NCBI GenBank assembly: GCA_021234155.1
Contig: JAJEKV010000187.1
Location: 190,001 to 254,000 of the forward strand
Reading direction: 5' to 3'
Origin: Isoetes taiwanensis
Taxonomy: Eukaryota; Streptophyta; Lycopodiopsida; Isoetales; Isoetaceae
Length of the DNA stretch: 64,000 nt
The notes beneath the pieces are model-generated. The model ran no database searches and had not been told where the DNA came from. It worked only from the letters and a program-made list of their open reading frames with translations. A program made the translations under genes and the position numbers. Shown here in pieces: positions 46,901-57,402 of this stretch. Positions within the stretch are counted from its first letter, which is position 1. The number at the start of each line of letters is the position of its first letter.

Positions 46901-49318
46901 CATCAAATAAGGATTAAGGAGGAGGACATCCATAAATCTGCTTTTTCACACTAGATATCGGCATTATGAGTTTACCGTTATGCCTTTTGGATTAACTAAT
47001 GCCCCCTGACTTTTTATGCGGTTAATGAATGATGTCTTCCGCCAATACTTGGATGACTTTGTTGTTATTTTCTTTGATGACATTCTCATCTATAGTAAAA
47101 ACTCTAGAGGAGCATGAGGCCCATCTTCGCTTTGGCCCTACAAAAGCTAAAACGTCATCAGCTCTTTTGCCAAGTTCTCTAAATGCAAGTTTGCCACCCC
47201 AAGGTGGATTATTTGGGACATATCATTTTAGCGAGGGAATTGCTTTCTGCATCCAAAGAAAGATAGAGGTAGTAAGGGATTGGCCTATTCCGTGTAATGT
47301 TTGGAAGTCCCAAGTTTCTTAGGACTAAAGGTGATATTATCGGAAATTTGTTAAGGATTTTGCAAAATTGCCGCACCTCTTACTCGATCTCACAAAGCAT
47401 CTAGAAGGTGAAGGATTGATTGAACATTGGAAAGCAAAAGTCCGTAGGCTTTCAAAGGCTTAAGGATGCTCTCGCCGCCACACCAGTCCTCACATTGCCC
47501 CCGATCCCAAAAGGATAAATTAGTGGCAACGGATGCCATAAAAGATTACTAATGTGGAGTCCTAATGCAAGAGCGGGGTTATTGCATATGATTCAAAGAA
47601 GATGAACGATGAACAAATGATACCCTACCCATGACCAAGAGTTGTTAGCAATTGTCCAAGGCTTACCACGATATGGAGACACTACCTCCTTGGTAGAAGA
47701 TTTCAGCTTGATACAGATCATCAAGAGTCTCCATTATTTATCCACCCCACCAAATCTCAACCTCCGCCGAGAAGATGGATGGAATTTTCGAGGAGTATGA
47801 CTTTGAGATTATATATAAGCCCGGAAGCATAATGTGGTTGTGGATGCATTGTCATGCCATCCCTTGGTAACCTGAACCCATTGTAATGCAATTTCCACAC
47901 TCACCGCTGAGTTTGGGAAAACGATAGAACAAACCTTGGCCACTTAATCCGAAGTCTGCGGATGTTTGGGGTAGTTTGAATAAGGAGGTTTGCACAAAGA
48001 TAAAGAACGCGGAAGCTTTCCGCTCAGATAAGAAAGAGGGCAACTTGTTATATTACAAGGATAAGTTGTGTGTACCGAGACCGAGTGCGTAGTTAATTCT
48101 CCATGACATGCACAAAGCCTATATGGCCGGACATGCGTGTTTTATGAAGACCTACTTTAAGATCCGCCTCCGCTTATTTCTGGCCTTCTATGAAAAAGGA
48201 TATTGCTAGGTACATTAAGGTCGTGTGTCGCAAAAACCAAGGCCGAAAGCAATTAAAATTCCGTGAGAGTTGCAACCTCCCGATGTGCCCAACGCTATGG
48301 GAAGTGATAACCATGGATTTCATTGTGGGCCTTCCACGCACTCCGAGGGATATGATGCATTGATGGTAGTGGTCGACAAATTGTCGAAAATGGCTCATTT
48401 CTTGCCATGTCATACCACGGATACGTTCTTCGAGCACGCTCCGCTATTTGCAAAAAGAGATCTTTGGGATTAATTTAATGCCTCGAAGTTATTGTATCCC
48501 CGGGGATCCCAAATTCGGTGAAGTGTATTCCGGAAAGATTTCTTTGCCACCATCCGCACAAAGCTTGCTATGAGTATCGCCTATCATCCTCGGACGGATG
48601 GGTCCATGTAATGTACCAATTGTATTATAGAGGATATGCTACGGTTATGTGTGTGGAGTAAGCAATCACAATGGGTCAACTATATTTATCTAGTCGAAGC
48701 TTGCCTATAACAAGTATGAAACAGGAATTTTCCGAATGTCTCCCTTCATGATAAATTATGGTTATCAATGCCTTACTCCGCACACATGGCATAACCCGGT
48801 TTCTAAGGTGGAGGTTTCTCAACAACTTCTCTTACAAATGCAAGCTTTGGTTGAGGAAGTTCTTGGGTTATTTATTAATGACGCAACCCGCCGAAGAGTG
48901 TAGCGCACAAGCACAAAACCCCACCTAATCTTCCAGATTACCCGGGGTTTTCTTAAGATTAAGGTAAAGCAGCCAAACTTAAAATTGGTAATCGCGAAAA
49001 GCCGGGCACCCGCATGGGCCGGGCCATTCAAAATCATTGAACGTGTTGGAGAATGTGCATATCGCTTTGGAATTGCCACCCCCGCTGAAGATCCACAAGG
49101 TCTTTCACGCGAGTCTTCAAACAACACACCCGATCCGCAGGAGGTTTTGGATATCCCAACCCTCCTAGAAATGACAGAGGAGCAAATGGAGGTAGTGCCC
49201 AAGCTCTTCTTTGATCGAGCTTATAAACAAACCGTAAGGACTCAAATGTTGCAATATTTGGTTAAGTGGAAACACTTACCGGTTGAGGATGCTACGGGTG
49301 ATGGAGATAGACCTTGAG
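43905..49318 (+). pseudogene. Gag-pol with chromodomain, chromovirus-like unit 1 (heavily frameshifted)
   Basis: In order: charged gag region; a zinc knuckle (CWGC..HFMRNCP, about 45,800-45,840) with the second half damaged; protease/RT linker GKYDLIVGMEL (about 46,250); RT motifs [16 protein letters not shown] (about 46,900) and [12 protein letters not shown] (about 47,060-47,100); the RNase H to integrase junction (about 47,800); integrase DALMVVVDKLSKMAHF (48,354-48,400) and AYHPRTDG; and a C-terminal chromodomain, QYLVKWKHLPVEDAT (49,241-49,285). It is the same lineage as unit 2, with near-identical integrase and chromodomain words. No frame exceeds about 150 codons. Confidence 0.85.
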
Positions 49319-51919
49319 AAGCACTATCGGACTTCATGCGGAATCTCGAGGGTAAGACCTTCATCAACGATGCTATCAACCCCCGCGAAATACTCTACGC
49401 AGAAGCTTGAAAGCTTGATTGCCAAGGGTAACGCCTAGAGGGGTAGATGCATCGTAGTAACAATAGTTACCGATGATGAGATCACCTTGGTGTTCTCTAG
49501 GATGTGGTGTACCGTCGATGCTGACATGACCAATTTAATTGCTTGCAGAGCATGTAGTTGATAGGCTGCTGCTCATCTCGCTTATAATGGGAATTTGACC
49601 ATTCCTTATGCCGCAATGAATTGCAAACTATAGACATGATAGGTTCCCTTGTAGATAGGGTTTTCTTTTAGTTATTATAGGGGTAGTCCCTTCAACCACA
49701 ATCTAATTATATTATTCATATATATCGATATATTGACATGTGCGCACTCAAGAAGGCGCTTTTGTGACCCGCCCATGCATAGAGGGTTGTGATGGTCCGA
49801 CTTTTTTCGTAGATCCGCTTTGTCTACATATGTTAATTTTCGATTTGTTTATGATGTTTTGAAATGGGACTTTAGTCCTTAAACTTTCTTTGATGATAAG
49901 TCTGTAACATGCAGACGAACACCGGTTGGATTGGAATAGTAGTAAAGCCCTTTCCAGACCAGATAAAACCAGATAAAACCAATGACCTACTGCTAAGAAA
50001 ATGTAGGCATCTAAAACTTACCAAAAATGGTAGATAACTTGAAGCCGGAAGATCCAATTACAAATTTTGAAAGTCATGATATGCCTTTGTAAACTTCTTC
50101 AACAATCGCTGAATTACTTGTAATTATTTTGAGAGTCATTTTGGGTCAATTCATTTTGGGTTGCAGACTCCAAAATGATTTGTGGGTTTGTGACCGGGTG
50201 GATTACCACCGGGCCGCTTTCATTGCTTTTCATTTTTCACCGATAATGTTTGAGAGTCACTTTGATAGCAATTACAGCTTTTGAAAGTCATGCAATGCCT
50301 TTGTAAACTTCTTCAAAAGTTGTTTTGGCAAAAGATTTTCATATAGTATTGAATTGAATATATATTTATTTCGCTTTTGAGGTATTAGCAATGGGAGCTT
50401 ATTTGCATTTTATGAATTCGAATAGTTGTAGGACTTGTAGGAAATTTTCCTAACAAGGTTTGAAAGTTTCCCCAATTTGGTGGAAACCACCGAAGTCTAT
50501 TTTTTTGTCAGATGCCCACGTGGGATATTCATCCTGGTTTTTCTTCAAGAACCCTAAGAAAATTGATGGCAAGATCTAGAAATCTAGCCTAACTAATAGG
50601 CAAATCATGACCAAACCGGCCCGATTTAACCCTTTTCATGCCAAGAACTTCGCCAAGAACAATAAAAACTCCATTTGTTACTGTCAGAGATAGAAATCGA
50701 GCCACGTAAGGGGTTTCATTCGAAAAGGGGACATCAACTTCTAAGGCAATCATGGCTACAGCACCTCAACTGACTATTCTACAGGTCAAGAAAAATTTTA
50801 GTAGGCATAAAAGGCCAAATCCAATCTATTTCACCAAGAACCGACCAGAAATTGTCGGGTTTAAGAGAATGATCGGGCTTCAGGGATTCTTCGAGCACCA
50901 CGGTGCTCTTGAGTGATCAAATCCAAAGATCCTAAGGATTGAATGACCTCTCTCGCTTGAGGCTGCATTGCCTCCCTTGTGTCGAGTTTTTGAAGATCCG
51001 ATGCAATAAGGTCTTATATTATCCTTTGAAGTTATGTATTACCTTTGATTCATACATTTTATTGAATTTTCCTATGCCAAAATTGTTGGGGAATTCATTC
51101 ATTGTAAACCTTGGAAGCTCCTTTAAATGAAAATTTGAAGTTGTGTGCATTGTATTGATTCAAAGTTCGAGTATTGGAAGCACCATCTATGCCATAGTAA
51201 AGGTTCGAAGTCTCAACAACAAAAGTGTCTGTGGTTTGTATAACTTATCTGGGTTTAAATATTAATCTAGAGTGCATATTTCATTACTGCATTGTTTAGT
51301 TACTGGAAATTCATTCTAAAATAAAAAAAATTAGCCAAACAACATTTTGTGTCAAGTCTTGTTCACCCCCAACCGCACCCATCTCTAGCAAGTTGTTTCC
51401 TATTCATAAAAGTCCAAAAAATCATGTTGAGCCTTATCTCAAAGCTTGTTTTCTAGCTCTGTCTCAGACTGTCACAAAAAAACTGCATTTTTGCACACAG
51501 TAGCAATTTTTTGTTGTTTTAAGTTGATGCACATGTCCTACATGTTAGACAGAGGGTGTCAAAGAAAGAAATTCTGAAAGAATCCTCACACTCTCTCATC
51601 TGCAAATTCGAGCTCTCTGCCAGTTCTATTGACCAAAAATTGACCCAAATGTAATGATTTTCACCTAGTTCGGGTCAACCTTTTGCCTTTGACTTTTGCA
51701 AGAATCTTCCAGAGTCTTCTGAGGATCTATTGCAAGTGTTTCCATCAAAAAAGAATCTTCCTATCTCATTTGGCAATCAAAGTTTGGTGGACAGTTGTTT
51801 CTTGTTTAGGGTAAATTTGAGTTGATTTGTGCAGGGATCTAGCTACAGATTGGTTGCCTTAAGCAACCTGGAGGTTCTCAACTACTGAGGTTGAAGGTTT
51901 GCCAGGAATACCTTCAACA
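49319..51919 (+). other. End of unit 1 and 5' LTR of a plus-strand Tat-like element
   Basis: The right end at 51,919 (..CTTCAACA) is an LTR end because a tRNA-Gln primer site follows 3 bp later. If the LTR is about 2.4 kb, as in its relatives, it starts near 49.4 kb, just after the chromodomain of unit 1; I could not find the exact start. A ~38-bp sequence (TTTTGAAAGTCATG then GCCTTTGTAAACTTCTTCAA) occurs at about 50,065 and 50,279. Confidence 0.6.
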
Positions 51920-51922
51920 TCT

Positions 51923-51940
51923 TGGAGGTCCTACCGAGAT
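51923..51940 (+). other. tRNA-Gln primer binding site of the plus-strand Tat-like element
   Basis: TGGAGGTCCTACCGAGAT, identical to the minus-strand site at 27,858-27,875, and likewise 3 bp after CAACA. Confidence 0.88.
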
Positions 51941-51960
51941 CTTACCTGGATCTTGGAACT

Positions 51961-53125
51961 CATGGCTCCTAGAAGAATTGCTGATGCTACTGAACATACT
52001 GAGCCACCAGAAAACCCTGAGTCATCTTCAATACTGCATGTTACCCTACCAAATGGTTTTTGAGCTCAATGTTGCTACTTCTATTCCTACTTTTGAGCCA
52101 AGCATCAATGCCAATAACTTTCTAAAAACCTTTGAAGAATACTACCAAGACTATGGCTACAAGAAGGGAAGTAAGTTTGCTGAATTCAAGAAATGCTTTA
52201 AGAATGAAGAGGTTAGAGCTTGGTTAGAATATGTGATTAGTGATGGTGCTAACACCTGGGAAGAGATTGTCAAGAAGTTCTTGACCAGGTTTAGTAGACA
52301 TCTTGAGCCTCAAGATTTGGTCTTTGAGCTGCAGAACTTTCATATTAAAAATGGTGAAACAATTCACCAATATGTTGAAAGGTTTAATTGCTATCTCACC
52401 AAGTGCCAAGTCCACAAGGTGCCTAATCACACTTTACATTTGGTTGCCTCTTTTTATCAGGGATTAAGCACTGAAGAGGTTCACTGGTGAAAATGCCGGT
52501 TGGAGAAGCAAGAAGGTTTTGACACCATACAAAAGGCTTTTTACAAGATCAATTGAAGCCTCCGGGAAATGCTAGCCTACCTCCCGTGATGACTTGCAAG
52601 CTTCCAATGATCCTTTTTCCCCTCGGGATTATGACCAAGAATACATAGGCTCTGCTTCCACATCTGCCTATGCTATCCAAAAAGAAAAAAAAGGCCTAAG
52701 ACTGATGATGCAAACTGTTCTGAGTCAGATATGAGATCAGACCTCAACAAAGTCACTGAGGCCTTGGCTGAGGTCACCAAACAACTTATGGAAATGAAGG
52801 CCAGCCAGCCAAAGAGGAGAGTTTATCCAAAGTATGTGCTCACTTCACCGTAAAACACCCATTCTTGGGACCATCATTGGTATAGGACGTGTCTAAAATG
52901 TGGTAAGAAGGGGCACTATGGTAAAGAGTGTCCCCTTTGTGCTTTCTGCAAAGCTATTGGACACTACGAAGATAAATGTAGTGTCAAAGAATATTTTGCT
53001 AGGCAAGAAAAAGCTAAGGCCAGTGAGCCAAGTGCTTCTGTTAAGTTTTTGCAGGAAGAAAAATATTTTTCAAGACCTCGAAGTCTTTTCCTCCATCGAT
53101 ATTGTGGACGCTCCAAAGACAAGAG
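51961..53125 (+). pseudogene. Gag of a plus-strand Tat-like element, truncated before protease
   Basis: ATG 51,961 (MAPRRIADATEHTEPPENPE) lies 21 bp after the primer site. An extra T in a T-run near 52,050 shifts the frame; it then continues NANNFLKTFEEYYQDYGYKK, WEEIVKKFLTRFSRHLEPQD, ETIHQYVERFNCYLTKCQ. Two intact zinc knuckles, CLKCGKKGHYGKEC and CAFCKAIGHYEDKC, lie at about 52,892-52,980. The element breaks off near 53,125, where an initiator-tRNA LTR begins. This copy gives the uninterrupted gag needed to define the Helitron site at 22.8/27.6 kb. Confidence 0.88.
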
Positions 53126-54702
53126 ATAACGGTCCCGTGACGACGCATTAATCGCATCGCCGGTACGCGCATTACCACGCCACCCCGACTGATGTGTAGC
53201 CAAGTGGGTAGCCCCTAGGGGGCAACTTACTAGGTATGTGCATTTATTATTAATGTGCACATTTACCAATGTGCACATTAATGTGGGCACACCTTTCCAT
53301 GTGGGCACATTTTGCCACCTAACTATTAAAGGCAAGTGGGCCCATTCCCAATTATCCCACATGCTTAAAGGGATAATTGAAACCCTAGCCCTAAACCCTT
53401 GTCTATTTAGGTTAGGGAAAACCCTAACTTGCCATTTTCGTCCCATAAGGTTTTAGAGCTACTGTTTTTGGCTGCCCCATGAGCCAAAACCGCCTCAGAA
53501 ATTTGTGCAAGCGAATTGCACCATTAGTTTCTCCCTTGATTGGGCAATTCCAGCAGGATGGTGGAACTCGGTCGGGAGGAGCCACTCAAGGATCGGTATG
53601 TAGTCAAATTAATAGTCTAAACCTTCTTCCGGTCCTTATATCAGTAGGTTTAGCCTATTACCTCGCCCTAGCAACTATCTAGACCTCTAGATACCGGACT
53701 CTAACTAAAGAACCTAATTCTATGACATAGATTAGATCTAGTTCTTTAGCTCTGTTGTATATGGATGATGTATATCTGCGGAGCTCCTTGTATTGGGAAG
53801 GGGGTAGAGACCTCAAGTTTGTGGTAGTAGATGCTCCTATAGATTAGCCTCTCAGCACACCGAGATTCGCCTTTGTGTACAAGAACCACACTGGTTGTGG
53901 GTGAAGGGGCGGGACCGGCTAGAAGGGGTTCATGTCCCGACTCTTGAACGATCCCTCCGGGTGTGTAAGGCCTACCAGGGGATCATTGTGACTAGGTCTA
54001 ATGGCTTACCACCGAGTGCGGGTGAGGCATGGACTGACACCCGTGAAGTGGTGTACACTTTCCGGTGGGTTCGGTCGAAGAGGCGAGGCGGCGGCCCTCT
54101 AGTCACCTTGAGTCAGCATGTAGATCAGATCTGGAGGGAGTGATCCCTTCCTGCCCCATCGGAACTGGGAGGATGAGACCCGGGGAATAGCCCCTTCCTG
54201 TATGCATCCGGCGAGGCTAGGTGGGTCCCGACACTTTTCAGCCTACTCTGCAGTGTGCATTGTGAGGGGCTGGGATGGAGTGGACAACCCTATGCCATGT
54301 TCTTAGGGCCTGCCAAATCCATTGCCATGTGCACCCCTTGAATGAACCCACAGGGGCCCAAGCCGTCGATCATCCCTTCGAAGTGCGAGCCTTGGGTAGG
54401 ACCCTATGTATGATCTCGATCATTGTCTATGCAGATGTTGATGCACCACCCTTTGAGGTGGATATATGATTATGTTGTATAAAACGACATGTATGTTTTA
54501 CGCCTGCTGACTAGGTAGGCCACGGGGAGGCGAGGTAAAATGACCCCTTCACTCTTCCCCATTGGAGACCCAAGACGGTCCGCGATGATATGTGGAGGGC
54601 CCTGTGACAAGATGGAGTCGGTATGGGGAAGAACTCGCTTTTGTATCACGATCGCGCAGCACCGTATCACGAAGTGGGGGGCGTCCGCGGTGGTATCATA
54701 GC
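53126..54702 (+). mobile_element. LTR and primer site of another initiator-tRNA retroelement (plus)
   Basis: A primer-site-like TGGTATCATAGC at 54,691-54,702 follows GGGGCGTCCGCGG. This parallels the minus element at 11.47 kb, where GGAGCGTCACAG precedes TGGTATCAGAGCC. The ~1.5 kb upstream has no gene and contains short direct repeats of ATGTGCACATT and ATGTGGGCACA near 53,250-53,310. LTR left boundary and interior are not defined; the following sequence belongs to unit 2. Confidence 0.5.
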
Positions 54703-54893
54703 AATGTTATTGGAGACCAAGAGCAAAGCACTGACCATGCTCCCAGTAGCACTAACTTGATAGGATCCTCAAACCTCGAAAATTGGGAAATTTTTTTCTC
54801 ATTTTTGTAGTTTATGCTAAGCTAGCAACAGTTAAGTGAATTGGAACGTAATAAGACTAAAAAGAATGAACCAAAACCTTCTCGGGTAAAGGT

Positions 54894-55148
54894 GGTCTCA
54901 CAATAATTTCTAGCTTTGGTCAAAGAACTACACTTTTTTTTTTGAGCAGTATGCCACAATGAGACATCGAGCCAAGAACACACTAAACTTGATGAATTTG
55001 ACAAAAGTAATATGGTAAGGCTAGTTCCAAGGTAAGAATTAGTTAGAATAGCATGTTTAAATTACTTAAAAATGTGTAAGATCTCATAGCTAGCGCCTGG
55101 ACTAAAAACTAAACTTTAGTTTTTGAACAGGGCGCTACCTGTGAGACC
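54894..55148 (+). promoter_or_regulatory. Paired hairpins upstream of the H3-like ORF (unit 2)
   Basis: Hairpin 1, 54,894-54,965: GGTCTCACA ... CAATGAGAC around GCTTTGGTCAAAGAACTACAC. Hairpin 2, 55,082-55,148: TCTCATAGCTAGCGCC ... GGGCGCTACCTGTGAGAC, with an inner palindrome AAACTAAACTTTAGTTT. The same pair recurs at 56,827 and 57,025. The starts are 188 bp apart. Confidence 0.8.
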
Positions 55149-55248
55149 AATAAGTAGGAAAAGTCTGAAATAAGTGTAAGTTTTAAGTAAATATGTGCCT
55201 TGGCATGTTAAATAGAGCTATTTGAATTTCGACCTAAAATTGCCAAGC

Positions 55249-55256
55249 TATAAAAT
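55249..55256 (+). promoter_or_regulatory. TATA box before the H3-like ORF
   Basis: TATAAAAT about 100 bp after hairpin 2 and about 26 bp before the ATG at 55,275. The downstream leader shares a CTCC-rich block (GCTCCGGCTCCCTTAAGCGAT) with the leader after the second TATA at 57,284. Confidence 0.65.
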
Positions 55257-55274
55257 AGAAGTAGACCCCCTCAT

Positions 55275-56678
55275 TTGGGCGTTCCCACCTTAGAAATCTG
55301 CTCCGGCTCCCTTAAGCGATCTTTGGGCGGTGATATCCGATCGACGAACCGGTCAAGCATTGGCAACGGGGAATCCAAGCAAAATCGCCAGAAGCCTCGG
55401 GCCCGTGTAAACCACGAGCCACGTGCCAACCTTATTCTTGCCAGAGAGTTTTGCGGAGAGAGGTTAGCAAGGGGGCCGCTCGAAAGCCGAGGGATCACAT
55501 CCCAGAGATCAAGATATACATCTGATCCGATTGATGTTTTCAATACAGTGGATCAAGATGAGGCCGTGACAACGACTCCATGGACGAGGAGACAAGGGAA
55601 GTTTACGAGGAGATAGAGCGGGGATTCAAGAGCAGTGAGGGGAAAAGAGAACCTCTCCGGAAGGCAAAGAACAGAGATCCCCGAGGAAGAGGAGGAGGGA
55701 GTACAATGGGAAAGGAGAACAAAGGAGCCGGGCAAGAGCACAACGGCCAAGGCTCGAGCCAAGCGAAGAAGAAGACCTCACAGATGGATTATAAAACATG
55801 AGAGAGGAAACAACGGGCCACCGAAAGCAAGAAGAGGAAGAGGGAAGAGGAGGCTAAAGCGGCAGAGGAGAAGAAGAAGGCAAAGGGAAAATTCGTGGTG
55901 GCTTAAAGGAAGCTCAAGCTGGGGAAGGGCCAGAACTCCAAGATCAGTCATCACCGAGCGGCCAATTGGATCAACCATCGAACTCCTCCGATGACTCCTC
56001 CCGCGAAGACTTCAACCCCAACACGGAGGTGGAAGCTCTTCTAAACCTGTGTGATTTAGAAAGCGGTGTAGTACCCGGGCTTGTATAACGAGGGGCAGCG
56101 GGCCGCCAGAAATGTAAGCCCTCCCTTATCCGAAGTGGGATAGAAGAAGCAAACGGCCTGCCGAGAAGTCGTAGGATGTCACGACCCGGGTCAAAATCCC
56201 TATGAGCCTTAAGATGAGAGAGAGAGCACGAGGCTTACATGAAGGACTGGGAGGCTTACAACTCCTACTACCAGGAGAATAGGATCAGAACCATCGAAGG
56301 GGGACACCCAACAAAGCAGCAGACCCTAAGACCGCTGCCACCAAACCCAAGGTCCCGAAAAAGCCAGCAAAGAAGAAGCTTACCAGGAAGGAGGCCGAGC
56401 AGAAGGCACTACGGGAGATTCGGCACTTCCAGCGCAGTTATGGCCTCCTAATCCCCTGTGCCCCCTTTGCCCATCTAGTCAGAGAAGTGATCACGAGGAC
56501 TTCAAAGACCGACATGAGGGTCACGGATGAAATGCTACTGGCATTACAGGAAGCGGCGGAGCAGAAAATAGTACAACATTTTGAAGACTCGACGGCTTGC
56601 ACTGTTCATGCGAAGCGAGTGACACTGATGAGGCAAGATATGCAACTTGCTACTCGCATCAAGGGAGAGCGACCTTGA
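55275..56678 (+). CDS. Histone H3-like protein, copy C: extended N-terminus plus complete H3 fold (retroelement-borne)
   Basis: The last 112 codons (56,343-56,678) are open. A Lys/Pro linker (KPKVPKKPAKKKLTRKEA) leads to LREIRHFQRSYGLLIP (alpha-N), CAPFAHLVREV (alpha-1), SKTDMR (loop 1), LLALQEAAEQKIVQHFED (alpha-2), CTVHAKRVTLMRQD (loop 2) and MQLATRIKGERP (alpha-3), then TGA. Upstream frames (55,275-56,340, with shifts) encode a Ser/Thr-rich start, a charged stretch (KRKREEEAKAAEEKKKAKGK), an acidic Ser-rich part (NSSDDSSREDFNPNTEVEAL) and a Tyr-rich segment (WEAYNSYYQENRIR) shared with copy B. Family knowledge: H3 pairs with H4 in nucleosomes. LIP.APF and LQEAAE are CENH3-like; KTD.R is H3-like. 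The classical modifiable tail is missing. Any function in the element is inferred. Confidence 0.88.
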
Positions 56679-56826
56679 ACATTTTGCAAATAGTTAAAAA
56701 AAATTTTTGTAATATAATCAATTTTGAATACTTTATGTGTGTCTGAACTTGTTTAATTAGGACAAATTAGCAGGATCTAGTACTTGTTTTAGTGAAATAA
56801 GACATTTGCAGACCGAAAGGTGAGAT
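56679..56826 (+). terminator. AT-rich 3' flank of the H3-like ORF
   Basis: A-run, TTTTTGTAATATAATCAATTTT and a TTTATGTGTGT tract directly after the stop codon look like a plant polyadenylation region. No experimental signal is available. Confidence 0.45.
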
Positions 56827-57091
56827 GTCTCACAGGTCGCGCCTGGTCAAGAAACTAAACTTTAGTTTTTGGACGAGGCGCTAGCTGTGAGACCTTGTCC
56901 AAACTTGCCCAAAACAGCTCCAAATTGACCAAATAAGGGGTCAATTCTACGATTTGATGAGTCCAGTCATCCTTACACCCTTAAGTTACCTAAATTGGAC
57001 ACGTTTTGATCAAAATGGGACTGATGTCTCACACGTCGCGCTTTGGTCAAGAAACTAAAAAGTGTAGTTTTTTGGGCGCTAGCTATGAGAC
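56827..57091 (+). promoter_or_regulatory. Second pair of hairpins, upstream of ORF2 (unit 2)
   Basis: Hairpin 3, 56,827-56,893: GTCTCACAGGTCGCGCC ... GGCGCTAGCTGTGAGAC around AAACTAAACTTTAGTTT. Hairpin 4, 57,025-57,091: GTCTCACACGTCGCG ... GCGCTAGCTATGAGAC. They are near copies of the pair at 54.9-55.1 kb, 198 bp apart. Confidence 0.85.
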
Positions 57092-57283
57092 CTCCTACCA
57101 TTTCTTCACCGGAACTTGTCCAAATAATCCTCAACTTTGTTGTGTTAGCATCCTTAGGTAATCCAGTCATGCCCAAATCCTTAAATTAGTCTTCAAACTC
57201 CCATTTTGACCTCAGTATAGGCTAAAATTGCCCAACCCCAAGAATTTTCCAAGTCACCCAAAAATTAGGGTTTTCCCCTTTTC

Positions 57284-57291
57284 TATAAATA
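57284..57291 (+). promoter_or_regulatory. TATA box before ORF2 (unit 2)
   Basis: TATAAATA in CTTTTCTATAAATAGACCC, about 190 bp after hairpin 4. The leader that follows (TTTGCTCCCGCCCCCTTAGC) resembles that after the first TATA. Confidence 0.7.
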
Positions 57292-57402
57292 GACCCTTAT
57301 TTTACACATAGCACCCTCAAATTTGCTCCCGCCCCCTTAGCCGATTTTTCCAACTCCACGAGGCTCTTGCAGTTGTTTGCTACTCTCTTCCTCACTAAAC
57401 TC

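Noticed and set aside
55275-55616. The 113-codon frame as an independent gene
   Set aside because: It has a TATA box and hairpins before it and continues, with frame shifts, into the H3-like protein; I treat it as that protein's N-terminus.
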